Shown here: piece by piece, positions 36,947 through 45,508 of the stretch
Layout: each line of letters starts with the position of its first letter
How positions within the stretch are numbered: the first letter of the stretch is position 1
Assembly (NCBI GenBank): GCA_937894795.1
Contig: CALCQV010000039.1
Coordinates: forward strand, 1 to 64,000
Source of the DNA: an uncultured Bacteroidales bacterium
GTDB taxonomy: Bacteria > Bacteroidota > Bacteroidia > Bacteroidales > Lentimicrobiaceae
DNA: 64,000 nucleotides
Reading direction: 5' to 3'
Position numbers and translations under genes: made by a program
Notes under the pieces: generated by a model
What the model saw: only the letters and a program-made list of their open reading frames with translations
Told to the model about the DNA's origin: nothing
Databases searched by the model: none

Positions 36947-38202
36947 CAGGTTTTTTGTTTTTTCTTTTTAGCAGCCGGGAATAGTACGTTATTGAGAATA
37001 AGCCTGTAACCGGGAGAGTTAGGATACAGGTTTAAATCAGTAGGAGGGTCGCCTACCAAATGCTGGTAGTCCTCCGGATCATGTCCTCCATAGAATGTCC
37101 AGGTTCCTTTACCATAAGGGCTATGAATATATCTGGCTTCATTTGCAGACTTGTTTTCACCCATTATTATAACATTGGACTTCACAAATTTCTTATTAAA
37201 GGCAGTTGTTTGTCCCATAAAACCTTTAATTATCTGCTCATGGTTCTGAGTTAACATGGTAGGTACAGGGTCCCATTTTGCCGAGAACTCAAATAAGGTG
37301 AAGAAATCATCAGTCATACTAACTCTGCGTGTAGTGGTAACATCAATATTGGAAATCTCGTATTCATAAGGATTTAACACGACACTGAAGTCGGTGAATG
37401 CAAAGCAGTTGTCATAATTGAGATGTTCGTTTGCGTCGTGTGATGCGCCATCACCATCAAACATGATATCGCAAATATCAATATTTTCAGCTGCCAGGGC
37501 TACATCATAACTATCAGGTGCGGAACACATTGCAAAGAGATAACCACCACCGGCAGTGAATTCTTTTATTTTATTGGCAACGGCAAGTTTAAGTTGTGAT
37601 ACTTTAGAAAAACCTAGTTTAGCTGCCATAGCCTCAGTAGCTCTGACATCGTCAATATACCATTGTGCAGTTCTGTATGCTGACCAAAATTTGCCATATT
37701 GTCCGGTAAAATCTTCATGATGCAAGTGAAGCCAATCATAGAGAGGTAGAGCTCCATTGATAACATCTTCATCATACACTACATCATAAGGAACTTCAGC
37801 ATAGGTAAGTGCAAGGGTAACCGCATCATCCCAGGGTAGTTTATTTTTTGGAGTATATACGGCTATTTTAGGAGCTTTCTGGAGCTTCATTTCATCCATA
37901 TTGGATTGTGGGTCAGCTATTTCAACGAGAATTGCATTTTGTTGCACATCAGCAATGATCTCATAAGATATTCCTCTTACAACACATTCTCCCTCCAGCG
38001 TAGGATGATGTTTAAACATGAAACTACCACCCCGGTAGTTAAGCAGCCAACTAACCTCTACTTGTTGTTGAAGCACCCAATATGTTAAACCATAAGCTTT
38101 AAGGTGATTTTTCTGCTGTTTATCCATTGGAATAAGGATAAATGCAGCGTTAACATTGATCAGAATAAGTAAAAGGCCAATGGTGAAAATAATTTTTTTC
38201 AT
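36946..38202 (-). CDS. exported protein of the family often mislabelled asparagine synthetase B
   Basis: The 418 residues have a signal peptide (1-19) and start the mature part with F-I-L-I-P-M-D-K-Q-Q-K-N-H-L-K-A-Y-G. I recall this from Bacteroidota proteins labelled asparagine synthetase B. Nothing here supports that enzyme: there is no N-terminal catalytic Cys, no glutaminase fold, no ATP pyrophosphatase P-loop SGG-x-DS, and the protein is exported. A G-G-G-Y-L-F-A-M-C-S-A strand-turn resembles class I glutamine-amidotransferase-like flavodoxin folds. The function is unknown. Coupling to the receptor gene suggests a periplasmic role in handling its substrate. Confidence 0.7.
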   Translation of the reverse strand: MKKIIFTIGLLLILINVNAAFILIPMDKQQKNHLKAYGLTYWVLQQQVEVSWLLNYRGGSFMFKHHPTLEGECVVRGISYEIIADVQQNAILVEIADPQSNMDEMKLQKAPKIAVYTPKNKLPWDDAVTLALTYAEVPYDVVYDEDVINGALPLYDWLHLHHEDFTGQYGKFWSAYRTAQWYIDDVRATEAMAAKLGFSKVSQLKLAVANKIKEFTAGGGYLFAMCSAPDSYDVALAAENIDICDIMFDGDGASHDANEHLNYDNCFAFTDFSVVLNPYEYEISNIDVTTTRRVSMTDDFFTLFEFSAKWDPVPTMLTQNHEQIIKGFMGQTTAFNKKFVKSNVIIMGENKSANEARYIHSPYGKGTWTFYGGHDPEDYQHLVGDPPTDLNLYPNSPGYRLILNNVLFPAAKKKKQKT

Positions 38203-38261
38203 CGGAAGTCTAGTGTTTACTATAAACGCAGAAGCATCCCTATTTGTTATATAGCAAGGAA

Positions 38262-39782
38262 TCAGAAACTGACACTATTGTCTTCATCCATGATGTTAAG
38301 GTCCACTTCATCATTCAGCTTGGATTGTACGGTAACAAAATTTGCATTAGGAGTCATTTGTCCGGGAAAGAAGTTGTCATTTGTGTCAGGATCAACAAAC
38401 TTGGCGTACCTGCTAATAAACTTAAGCTGGATATCTTTAAGTGCTCCATTTCTATGTTTAGCAATGCTTATTTCAGCAACTCCCTGTAAATTTTCACCAT
38501 CCTGTCCTTTTTCCTGTTGGTAATATTCAGGTCGATAAATAAATAAGACCATATCAGCATCCTGTTCAATGGCTCCTGATTCTCTAAGGTCAGAGAGCAG
38601 AGGTTTTTTACTGGGCCTGGCTTCAACGGATCTGTTTAATTGGGAAAGAGCAATTACCGGAATATTCAACTCTTTAGCAAGACTTTTCAGAGATCTTGAA
38701 ATATTACTTATTTCCTGTTCCCTGTTGCCATTACTTCTCTCGATACCACCTGACATTAACTGAATATAATCAATGATCAGCATTTCAATTTTATGTTGAG
38801 CCTTCAATCTCCTGGCTTTAGCCCTTAATTCAAATATTGAAAGTGAAGGTGTGTCATCTATATAAATTGGAGCATTAATAAGGCTTTTTATTTTAGCATT
38901 TAGCTGTTCCCATTCATGTGAGATCAAATCGCCCTTACGAAGCTTATCGCCAGGCAATTGTGCTTCAGCGGAGATAAGACGGGTAACAAGTTGAATGGAT
39001 GACATTTCAAGTGAGAAGATAGCAACCGGTTTATTAAAGTCGAGTGCAGCATTTCGTGCTACTGTAAGGACGAATGCCGTTTTACCCATACCCGGGCGGG
39101 CAGCAATAACAATTAGATCAGAAGGTTGCCAACCTGAGGTCACCCTGTCAAGTTCTGTAAAACCGGAACCGACGCCACTGAAAGTACCTTGATTATTCTT
39201 TGCTGCTTCAATTTGCTTAACAGCACTGCTGATAAGAGACTGCATATCAGTATAGTTGCGCCTAAGGTTGTTTTCACCTACTGAGAAAAGTTCATTTTCA
39301 GCTTTATCCAATAGATTGAAGACGTCAGTAGTATCTTCATAAGCGTCACGTATAATCTCAGATGAAATTCTAATTAATTCGCGCTGTATGAATTTCTGGA
39401 TGATAATTCGTGTGTGAAACTCCGTATTGGCAGCTGACGCAACTCTATTAGTCAGTTGAGCTATATAGAAGGGACCACCTGCTGTTTCAAGTTCATTTGA
39501 GAACTTCAGTTCATTGGTAACTGTAAGTATATCAATAGGTTCAGTCTTAGCAAAGAGTCTGGTGATAGCCGAAAAGATAATTTGATGTGATTCTTTGTAA
39601 AATGCTCCCGGCTTAATAATATCAATGATAGACGCCAAGGCGTCTTTTTCTAACATTATTGCACCTAGAACAGCTTCTTCAAGATCAACAGCCTGGGGTG
39701 GCAGCTTCCCATGGTTAAAAATTTCTGCTTTAGTAACCTTGTTTCTGGCTATTTCTTTAAGTTTTTGCTTTTTATCTTCCAT
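38262..39782 (-). CDS. dnaB: replicative DNA helicase DnaB
   Basis: The 506-residue helicase has the N-terminal DnaB domain (about 27-130, PPQAVDLEEAVLGAIM), a linker, and the RecA-like domain with Walker A ARPGMGKT (228-235). The Walker B is LIIDYIQLM, and the DNA-binding loop, R-E-S-G-A-I-E-Q-D and arginine finger segments are present. No intein interrupts the P-loop, although dnaB often hosts one. The hexamer unwinds DNA at the fork. A close TAnnTTTG promoter makes the mRNA nearly leaderless. Confidence 0.96.
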   Translation of the reverse strand: MEDKKQKLKEIARNKVTKAEIFNHGKLPPQAVDLEEAVLGAIMLEKDALASIIDIIKPGAFYKESHQIIFSAITRLFAKTEPIDILTVTNELKFSNELETAGGPFYIAQLTNRVASAANTEFHTRIIIQKFIQRELIRISSEIIRDAYEDTTDVFNLLDKAENELFSVGENNLRRNYTDMQSLISSAVKQIEAAKNNQGTFSGVGSGFTELDRVTSGWQPSDLIVIAARPGMGKTAFVLTVARNAALDFNKPVAIFSLEMSSIQLVTRLISAEAQLPGDKLRKGDLISHEWEQLNAKIKSLINAPIYIDDTPSLSIFELRAKARRLKAQHKIEMLIIDYIQLMSGGIERSNGNREQEISNISRSLKSLAKELNIPVIALSQLNRSVEARPSKKPLLSDLRESGAIEQDADMVLFIYRPEYYQQEKGQDGENLQGVAEISIAKHRNGALKDIQLKFISRYAKFVDPDTNDNFFPGQMTPNANFVTVQSKLNDEVDLNIMDEDNSVSF

Positions 39783-39786
39783 TGTT

Positions 39787-39817
39787 CAAAAATAATGAAC
39801 CATTCACTGTATTTCAA
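39787..39817 (-). promoter_or_regulatory. promoter of dnaB (TTG-N20-TATTTTTG)
   Basis: On the minus strand TTG at 39817-39815, a 20-base spacer and TATTTTTG at 39794-39787 match the Bacteroidota consensus well. Only 4 bases separate the -7 box from the ATG at 39782, so transcription probably begins at or next to the start codon. Confidence 0.65.
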
Positions 39818-39894
39818 GTTCGGGCTGAATTAAAGTTATTAACAAAGATCCAGAATTCTGCATATTAATGCTCCCTAACGCTTATCAATAGATG

Positions 39895-39928
39895 AAAAGT
39901 GCCTGAGTAACAGTACTCAAGCACTTTT
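39895..39928 (-). terminator. hairpin terminator downstream of the FKBP gene
   Basis: Arms 39895-39909 and 39914-39928 pair at 14 of 15 positions with a 4-base loop, flanked by T residues on either strand. It lies 28 bases beyond the FKBP stop. Confidence 0.75.
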
Positions 39929-39955
39929 GAATTTTCTATAATTATAATGATTCGG

Positions 39956-40711
39956 CTATGGCTTTAATAAAATTCCTAATCCTAGTCTATTATTACTTCT
40001 TCTCGATTGAGATATTAGAGTTGCACCACCAGGTATAGGACCGGTACCTCTGTCACCATAAGCTAAAGAAGAAGGTATGTATAAAATGTATTTTGCTCCC
40101 GGTTTCATCAATTGAAGTCCTTCGGTCCAGCCGGGAATTACACCATTCAACGGGAACTTAACAGTTTGACCTCTTTCGACGGATGAGTCGAATACTGTTC
40201 CATCAAGCAACTTACCTGTATAGTGGACTTCAACAACATCCTCAGCTGTTGGATTTTCACCTGTACCTTCAGTAATTACTTTATACTGCAAACCACTGGG
40301 CAATTCAGTAACTCCGACTTCCTTTTTGTTTTCATCAAGAAAAGCCAGTCCTTTAGCTTTCTCAAATGTTGCCTGTTGGGCTGATTTCTGTTCTCTTTTT
40401 GCCATCATATCCTGCTGGAACTTCATCATTAATTCTGAGGTTTTCTCCTGACTGATTAGAGAGTCGTTACCGGCAATACCATTTTTAATTGCTGCAAAAA
40501 ATACATCTGCATTAACCTCTATCTCATTAGTCTTTAAATTGTTCCCAATATCATGACCAATAATGTAACTAATGGAATCAAGATGGTTTGCGAGTATTAA
40601 GGTAGTTTCTTCTTTTGCTGATTTTGAAACTTTTTTCTTTTTTTGAGCAGAAGCATCCATGCTTATCAACAAGGTTAAGGCAAGAGCCACAATGGTGAAC
40701 GTGTTTTTCAT
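39956..40711 (-). CDS. FKBP-type peptidyl-prolyl isomerase with altered C-terminus
   Basis: I take ATG 40711 as the start; the longer frame uses TTG at 40717. Of 251 residues, a signal peptide (1-22) and a helical dimer-forming segment precede an FKBP domain. That domain starts LPSGLQYKVITEGTGENP and includes VHYTGKLLDGTVFDSS, VIPGWTEGLQLM, and YGDRGTGPIPGGATLI. The family normally goes on with F-E-V-E-L, its final core strand. Here the frame instead reads SQSRRSNNRLGLGILLKP. The other frame gives I-S-I-E-K-K-stop (TAA at 39995-39993) directly, as relatives end. A deletion of about 16 bases around 40012-40018 therefore seems to have removed the last strand and shifted the frame. The enzyme may be unstable; an assembly error is possible. 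Confidence 0.85.
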   Translation of the reverse strand: MKNTFTIVALALTLLISMDASAQKKKKVSKSAKEETTLILANHLDSISYIIGHDIGNNLKTNEIEVNADVFFAAIKNGIAGNDSLISQEKTSELMMKFQQDMMAKREQKSAQQATFEKAKGLAFLDENKKEVGVTELPSGLQYKVITEGTGENPTAEDVVEVHYTGKLLDGTVFDSSVERGQTVKFPLNGVIPGWTEGLQLMKPGAKYILYIPSSLAYGDRGTGPIPGGATLISQSRRSNNRLGLGILLKP

Positions 40712-40735
40712 AAACAATTTTTATGGTTTGAAGTG

Positions 40736-40743
40736 CAAAGATA
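40736..40743 (-). promoter_or_regulatory. -7 box of the FKBP gene
   Basis: TATCTTTG on the minus strand fits TAnnTTTG and lies 25 bases from the ATG at 40711. No clear -33 element is seen. Confidence 0.45.
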
Positions 40744-40798
40744 ATTAAACAGTGTTTTATCCTGCTTATTATCTTGTGAATTATATTTTGGTGACAAA

Positions 40799-41506
40799 TT
40801 AAACAATCTTGATATTATCATCTGACAGAAGTGGCAGCCCTTTATATCTTAAAAAAAGCTGAACTATTGCTATAACATCCTTCTGACAATAGGAGACAAT
40901 TCTTTCTAAATCATTATCAGCCCAATAAACGGAGTTTACATCGCTTCCCTGCAAATCATCCTTTGGCGATGGAATTCCAAAGATAGTTGAAAGCAGCCCT
41001 AATGAAGTATAGTGTTTATAATCGCCAAACTTCCAAAGTTCCATTGTATCCAAATGTCTGACATTCCAGGGCCTGGAACTTGCCATGTCAAGTATAGCTG
41101 GTAGCTTAACACTATTGATAAGCATACGACGGGCTATATATGGGAAATCAAATTCTTTTCCATTATGTGCGCATAGTAAGGAGTCTTTTCTGGAATAGCT
41201 TCGATTTAGAAGATCAGCAAATTCATTCAACAATTTTGATTCGTCATCACCATAATATGATTTGACTCTCAGCTGATTATCCCTAAGGAAGGCGACAGAA
41301 ATACAGATTATTTTACCGAACTCTGCATAAATTCCGGCACGTTCATACAATTTTGATGAAGTATCCGTTTCCTCGCGTACGATGTATTGAGCTTTATGAT
41401 CCCAGAATTGTTTTAGATCATCAGGCAACTCATCATAACTTCTGAATTGTGGCACTGTTTCTATGTCAAGAAACAATACACTTTCATTTTGGATATTATT
41501 GAGCAC
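40799..41506 (-). CDS. predicted 3'-5' exonuclease of the PolB-exonuclease-like group (DEDDy)
   Basis: The 235-residue protein shows D-I-E-T near residue 14 (Exo I), HNGKEFDFPYIARR (Exo II) and Y-C-Q-K-D-V (Exo III), the DEDDy arrangement. The frame starts with GTG at 41506; no later ATG keeps the Exo I motif. This group is predicted to trim DNA or RNA 3' ends, but its specific role in the cell is not known. It stands alone between the FKBP gene and a divergent lipoprotein gene. Confidence 0.82.
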   Translation of the reverse strand: MLNNIQNESVLFLDIETVPQFRSYDELPDDLKQFWDHKAQYIVREETDTSSKLYERAGIYAEFGKIICISVAFLRDNQLRVKSYYGDDESKLLNEFADLLNRSYSRKDSLLCAHNGKEFDFPYIARRMLINSVKLPAILDMASSRPWNVRHLDTMELWKFGDYKHYTSLGLLSTIFGIPSPKDDLQGSDVNSVYWADNDLERIVSYCQKDVIAIVQLFLRYKGLPLLSDDNIKIV

Positions 41507-41618
41507 GAATAGTTAATTTTGTCGCTAAAGATATTAATATTCAGAGCTAAATTATGACATTTATTTATACTTTATCCGGTTATATAAGAATATTGCAAGT
41601 GCTTTGTAACTAACATAA

Positions 41619-42908
41619 ATGCGAGAACTTAAACTTATATTGGCAGCTGTTGTAACCTTAATATATTATGGTTGTAATAAGACAGAGGTTTCTGTTCCTG
41701 ATCCTATTGTAGAATTTATAGAGCCATATAACAATCAGGCCTTCAGCATATTTGATACAGTGATAGTCAAAGCAGATATTGAACACACACAGAGCATTAA
41801 AAGGCTAAGTATTTCAATTTATAGCAAAGATCTTAAACCACTGACATCAGACCGAACAATTGATATTCAACAAAGCAGCTATGCCTTAAATTCATACATA
41901 ATCCTTGATAATAAGTATATTGAAGAAGAACTCAATTATCTGCTGCTAAAAATTGAAGATCAGGATGGTGTATATAATTTTTGGCAACAAATTATTATTC
42001 ATCCTCTGAATAGGGATTTGGAGAAGATAATTGTAGTCACAGGCCTTCAAAATAATAACACACTAAACATTGCTGATCTATCAGGTGATATTGAACAAAT
42101 GGGCTCCTGGACATCAGAGTATATTGGAGGGTATGCCGATTCAAGAAATAGAATGTTTTACACCTGTGGTGAATTGATAGATGGGATCAGAGCTTATAAC
42201 ATAACTGAAACTCAGCCTTTATGGCTAATCCCTGCCAGAGCTACAGCCTCAATACCATATTATAATTCTTTTACCGCAATAGATGGAAGGGTTACAGTAG
42301 GAACTTCTGAGGGAGTAATAGAATCATATAACAATGCAGGATTGAAAATTTTCTCTTCACAAAGGACAAATGGAGGTAGATTCATGTCAATCTTACATCA
42401 CAATAATTTTGTGATTGGAGCATTCAGGCCATTTGTGGGGGAATTCAATTCATTATTTGTATTTAATGACCCGTCAGGAAGTGTTTACGCCTCCTTTCAA
42501 TTTGCAGGAGAGGTGATTCAAATGATTAATGGAGACAATAATGACGTTTTAATAATTCTTGAAATAAATGGGGTGATTAAAGCTTATACCTATAATTTCA
42601 CTGTAAATACATTGGTGTTTATAAAAGATCTCACAACAGGAGAGGTAAATCAAATTACAGGAGGTGCCGATAATATCTTTTTATCAATGTCTGATGGTGT
42701 TGTATGGTATAGGCCTGACGTTGGAAGTGCCGTAAAATATCTTACAACACCGGGTATTGGTCCATTAGCTTATGACAATATAAGTAACATATTATTCTTT
42801 GCCAGGGACAGTAAAATGTATCTTACTAATTTGCCTTCTGAAACTATTCTGGATAGTGTTGAATTTGATGCTCCAATAAAGGACATTAAGCTATTGTATA
42901 ATAAGTAA
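41619..42908 (+). CDS. lipoprotein with beta-propeller-like repeats
   Basis: I do not recognise a named family. The 429 residues have a lipobox (Y-Y-G-C, cysteine 19), an N-terminal beta domain of about 100 residues (YNNQAFSIFDTVIVKADIEH), and then a series of short strands of the WD40/PQQ kind (G-R-V-T-V-G-T-S-E-G-V-I-E-S-Y-N; N-N-F-V-I-G-A-F). It should sit in the outer membrane. mnmD follows after 7 bases, but a functional link is not implied. Confidence 0.7.
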   Translation: MRELKLILAAVVTLIYYGCNKTEVSVPDPIVEFIEPYNNQAFSIFDTVIVKADIEHTQSIKRLSISIYSKDLKPLTSDRTIDIQQSSYALNSYIILDNKYIEEELNYLLLKIEDQDGVYNFWQQIIIHPLNRDLEKIIVVTGLQNNNTLNIADLSGDIEQMGSWTSEYIGGYADSRNRMFYTCGELIDGIRAYNITETQPLWLIPARATASIPYYNSFTAIDGRVTVGTSEGVIESYNNAGLKIFSSQRTNGGRFMSILHHNNFVIGAFRPFVGEFNSLFVFNDPSGSVYASFQFAGEVIQMINGDNNDVLIILEINGVIKAYTYNFTVNTLVFIKDLTTGEVNQITGGADNIFLSMSDGVVWYRPDVGSAVKYLTTPGIGPLAYDNISNILFFARDSKMYLTNLPSETILDSVEFDAPIKDIKLLYNK

Positions 42909-42915
42909 TTGTGTT

Positions 42916-43620
42916 ATGAATACTGTTAAAATTTTTAAGACTGAGGATGGTTCTCATACACTTTTCAATGAAAAAAAGAACGAGTATTACCATTCCATTC
43001 ATGGTGCAGTTCAAGAATCAAAACACGTATTCATTAACGCCGGTTTGGAGTTTAAACTATCGCAAAAGGAATCCATTAATATTCTGGAAATTGGTTTAGG
43101 AACGGGTTTAAATGTAATTCTCACATTAATGCATTTGAATTCGGCTAATGCAATAACTGATGATAGCATATTGAAGTCCAAAATAAAGTATCATGCGATT
43201 GAACCATTTCCATTGGCGCATGAAACTGCAATTGAACTAAATTACTGCGAGTTTTTGGATGTTCCACATCTTAAGGATATCTTCAGTCAAATACATTGTG
43301 CTCCTGATGGATACGAAATATCATTAACTGAAACATTCGACTTTGCGAGATATTTGATTCCATTTCAAGATTATAATAATATGGAGACCAAATATGATTT
43401 AGTTTATTTTGATGCTTTTTCTCCTGAAGTTGAGCCCGGATTATGGACTGAGGCTATTTTTTCAAAACTGGCATCAATAATGGAACCTGAAGGTGTTTTG
43501 GTTACCTATTGCAGCAAAGGAATAGTCAGACGAACGATGCAAATGTGTAATTTCAATACTGAACGTCTTAAAGGCCCTCCCGGTAAACATGAAATGTTAC
43601 GGGCAATAGCTATGCCGTAA
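42916..43620 (+). CDS. mnmD: MnmD-type tRNA 5-methylaminomethyl-2-thiouridine methyltransferase
   Basis: The 234 residues contain the SAM-binding motif ILEIGLGTGLNV (about 56-67), a catalytic acidic strand DLVYFDAFSPEVEPGLW, and T-Y-C-S-K-G-I-V-R-R with GPPGKHEMLRA at the end. This is the stand-alone methyltransferase half of bifunctional MnmC. It makes the final methylation of mnm5s2U in the wobble position of Lys, Glu and Gln tRNAs. The C-terminal oxidase half is absent, as usual in this phylum. Confidence 0.9.
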   Translation: MNTVKIFKTEDGSHTLFNEKKNEYYHSIHGAVQESKHVFINAGLEFKLSQKESINILEIGLGTGLNVILTLMHLNSANAITDDSILKSKIKYHAIEPFPLAHETAIELNYCEFLDVPHLKDIFSQIHCAPDGYEISLTETFDFARYLIPFQDYNNMETKYDLVYFDAFSPEVEPGLWTEAIFSKLASIMEPEGVLVTYCSKGIVRRTMQMCNFNTERLKGPPGKHEMLRAIAMP

Positions 43621-44179
43621 GCCTCTTGGAAATTAAATTATCAATGACCGAATAGAGGTTTTTTGGACTAAGAGGGCGCCAATTTACATTCTTTAGCAGG
43701 CCACCAAAATTTAAATAATAATTTAAGTGTCCTTGAGTGAATTCATCCAATACGTGGTCTCTGAAGTTAATAAGGGCGATCCATCCATTTTCTAAATCTT
43801 CATACCACTCCTGATAATACGAATCGTCATCAGCATGGAAATTGAGAACATTCTCACCAATAATAATGTATTTTATTATGCCTTCACGGAGCATTGGTTC
43901 AATCAGATTCCTTTTCAGGTACATTATGTCGTTATAAAGGCAGTCATTCCATTCTCCCAACAATTCAATTATAGCGAAACCTTCATCATAATCAACAAAA
44001 AGCACTTTAGTATAGAGAGTGGCCGATCCAATTTCGTCCCATCGGGGATGAATATAGTAGTTGTAAATAACATTAGTGCAGATCATCTCACTGTACTCTC
44101 TCCCATAAAAAGGAGACCTTTCATCCTCTGCTGAATTATACAGGTCCTCCCAAGCATAAAAAGGTTCAATATCTTGCAT
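43610..44179 (-). CDS. conserved hypothetical cytoplasmic protein
   Basis: I do not recognise the family. The 189-residue product is acidic and aromatic-rich (F-Y-A-W-E-D, Y-Y-I-H-P-R-W-D-E-I-G-S-A-T-L-Y), with no signal peptide, membrane helix or catalytic signature. The stretch A-I-I-E-L-L-G-E-W-N-D-C-L-Y-N-D-I seems to be its core. It overlaps the convergent mnmD gene by 11 bases at the 3' ends. The similar content in relatives known to me suggests a true gene. Confidence 0.65.
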   Translation of the reverse strand: MQDIEPFYAWEDLYNSAEDERSPFYGREYSEMICTNVIYNYYIHPRWDEIGSATLYTKVLFVDYDEGFAIIELLGEWNDCLYNDIMYLKRNLIEPMLREGIIKYIIIGENVLNFHADDDSYYQEWYEDLENGWIALINFRDHVLDEFTQGHLNYYLNFGGLLKNVNWRPLSPKNLYSVIDNLISKRLTA

Positions 44180-44247
44180 GTTCTATAGTTGGCTTATACT
44201 ATTGAAACGATACTTTGATGCTAATGTTATGGCAATTGCTATTTTTA

Positions 44248-44718
44248 CTAAAACCTAAACCAAGGCCGTTCAGCTCCATATATTCCCATTGGTATGGCCA
44301 GTACTATTATCAATAGTGCAATACTAGTCCAGATGAGTAAAGTCTTCTGCTTTGCCTTGTCATTCAATTTCCTTTTACTTAAAACATATCCGGTATGGGC
44401 TAATGCTATACCAACTATATTAATCATAAAATGCTCAACAGCCCAGAATCTTAATCCTGAGTTTTTCATTGCATTCCCGAAATCATTGAAAGCTGCTTGA
44501 GTAAAAGGACTTAAAAAAACATAAAGGATAAGGCCTATTAATAGCTGAATATGCAATGAACCGAGGAAGGTTAAAGCTAACGATTTCATCGATTTATTGA
44601 AATTCTGATTGTTGCTTAATGAATATATAAGAAATACCACCAGCGCAATGCCTGAGAGTAAAATAAGCCATCTGTTCCAGGAATGGATAATGAGAAATGA
44701 ATTGTATAAACTGCCCAT
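44248..44718 (-). CDS. four-helix integral membrane protein (cytochrome b-like, unknown function)
   Basis: The start at 44718 gives 156 residues whose family-like opening is Y-N-S-F-L-I-I-H-S-W-N-R-W. Four helices lie at about 9-31, 46-68, 92-113 and 127-147. Histidines in helix 1, near helix 2 (S-L-H-I-Q-L-L-I-G) and in the A-V-E-H segment could bind haem, and relatives are often labelled cytochrome b. That label is unproven. It is a single-gene unit. Confidence 0.65.
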   Translation of the reverse strand: MGSLYNSFLIIHSWNRWLILLSGIALVVFLIYSLSNNQNFNKSMKSLALTFLGSLHIQLLIGLILYVFLSPFTQAAFNDFGNAMKNSGLRFWAVEHFMINIVGIALAHTGYVLSKRKLNDKAKQKTLLIWTSIALLIIVLAIPMGIYGAERPWFRF

Positions 44719-44780
44719 AGTTATTTTTTGCTCAATAAACCGGGAAGTCATTGAATTGTTCTAATCGGATATAACATCCA

Positions 44781-44812
44781 AATAAAAAGCCGACTTTTTT
44801 AAAAGTCGGCTT
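44781..44812 (-). terminator. terminator of the ftsK-lolA transcript
   Basis: Perfect 12-bp arms (44787-44798 and 44801-44812) are followed on the minus strand by a T-rich run. It lies about 50 bases beyond the lolA stop. Confidence 0.85.
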
Positions 44813-44862
44813 CAGTGGAAAATTTTAAAAAGGTTGTAAAGTCAATACAAACATTATTCTCT

Positions 44863-45489
44863 TTAACGCATATCAATCTCTTCAACACCCGGATGATCGG
44901 CCGTCCTGAATGTGAACATACTATCGTAAAAGTTCTGATTTACGTCCATCTTATTTATGATATAGCTATAAACAGAGCCGTTTTTATCATAGATAGCTAA
45001 GGTGTTTATCATCTTCTTGGGCCTGTCGATCGTAACTTTAACTTTACTGAAATTTTTCTTTTGAATGGGAGTTAACTCAATTATTTGTTGCTGTGGGGTT
45101 TCTTTAATCAATTTTGCTTTAAAGTTCTTAGTATAGGATGTAAGTAGATTTGTCGGATTAATGGATTCTTCCGAATCACTTACATTATTGATTTGAACTT
45201 CATTGGCATCCTTAAGAAAGGTCCAAACAGTTTTCCCATCACTTATAACATCTTGCCCTGAAACAGTAAGTTTATATTTGTCGCCCTTTGAAACGAGGAC
45301 ACCTTTATAGCTATCGTTAATTTTCTGGGCTACATTTTCCATTTTATAAGTAAATTCAATGCGAACAGTCTTATAACTCTTTGTAGTTGCTGCAACCCCA
45401 TTTAATATACTCTCAGCTTTTTTATCAGTTTGAGCTGTTAAAGCAAGAGTAAGTAATATAACCCAGGTTGTCAGTAATAATTTTTTCAT
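44863..45489 (-). CDS. lolA: LolA-like outer-membrane lipoprotein carrier
   Basis: The start at 45489 is chosen for its signal peptide (MKKLLLTTWVILLTLALTAQ). The 208-residue product follows the LolA plan: V-R-I-E-F-T-Y-K strand, G-K-T-V-W-T-F turn (W-T-F-L), and a late L-T-P strand and curved sheet. LolA carries lipoproteins from the LolCDE complex across the periplasm. The gene follows ftsK by 19 bases, an arrangement usual in this phylum. Confidence 0.85.
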   Translation of the reverse strand: MKKLLLTTWVILLTLALTAQTDKKAESILNGVAATTKSYKTVRIEFTYKMENVAQKINDSYKGVLVSKGDKYKLTVSGQDVISDGKTVWTFLKDANEVQINNVSDSEESINPTNLLTSYTKNFKAKLIKETPQQQIIELTPIQKKNFSKVKVTIDRPKKMINTLAIYDKNGSVYSYIINKMDVNQNFYDSMFTFRTADHPGVEEIDMR

Positions 45490-45508
45490 GATTAGTTTAA
45501 GTTGTTTA

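Noticed and set aside
38262..39782. Intein in dnaB
   Set aside because: The length is 506 residues and the P-loop, Walker B and C-terminal motifs follow without interruption.
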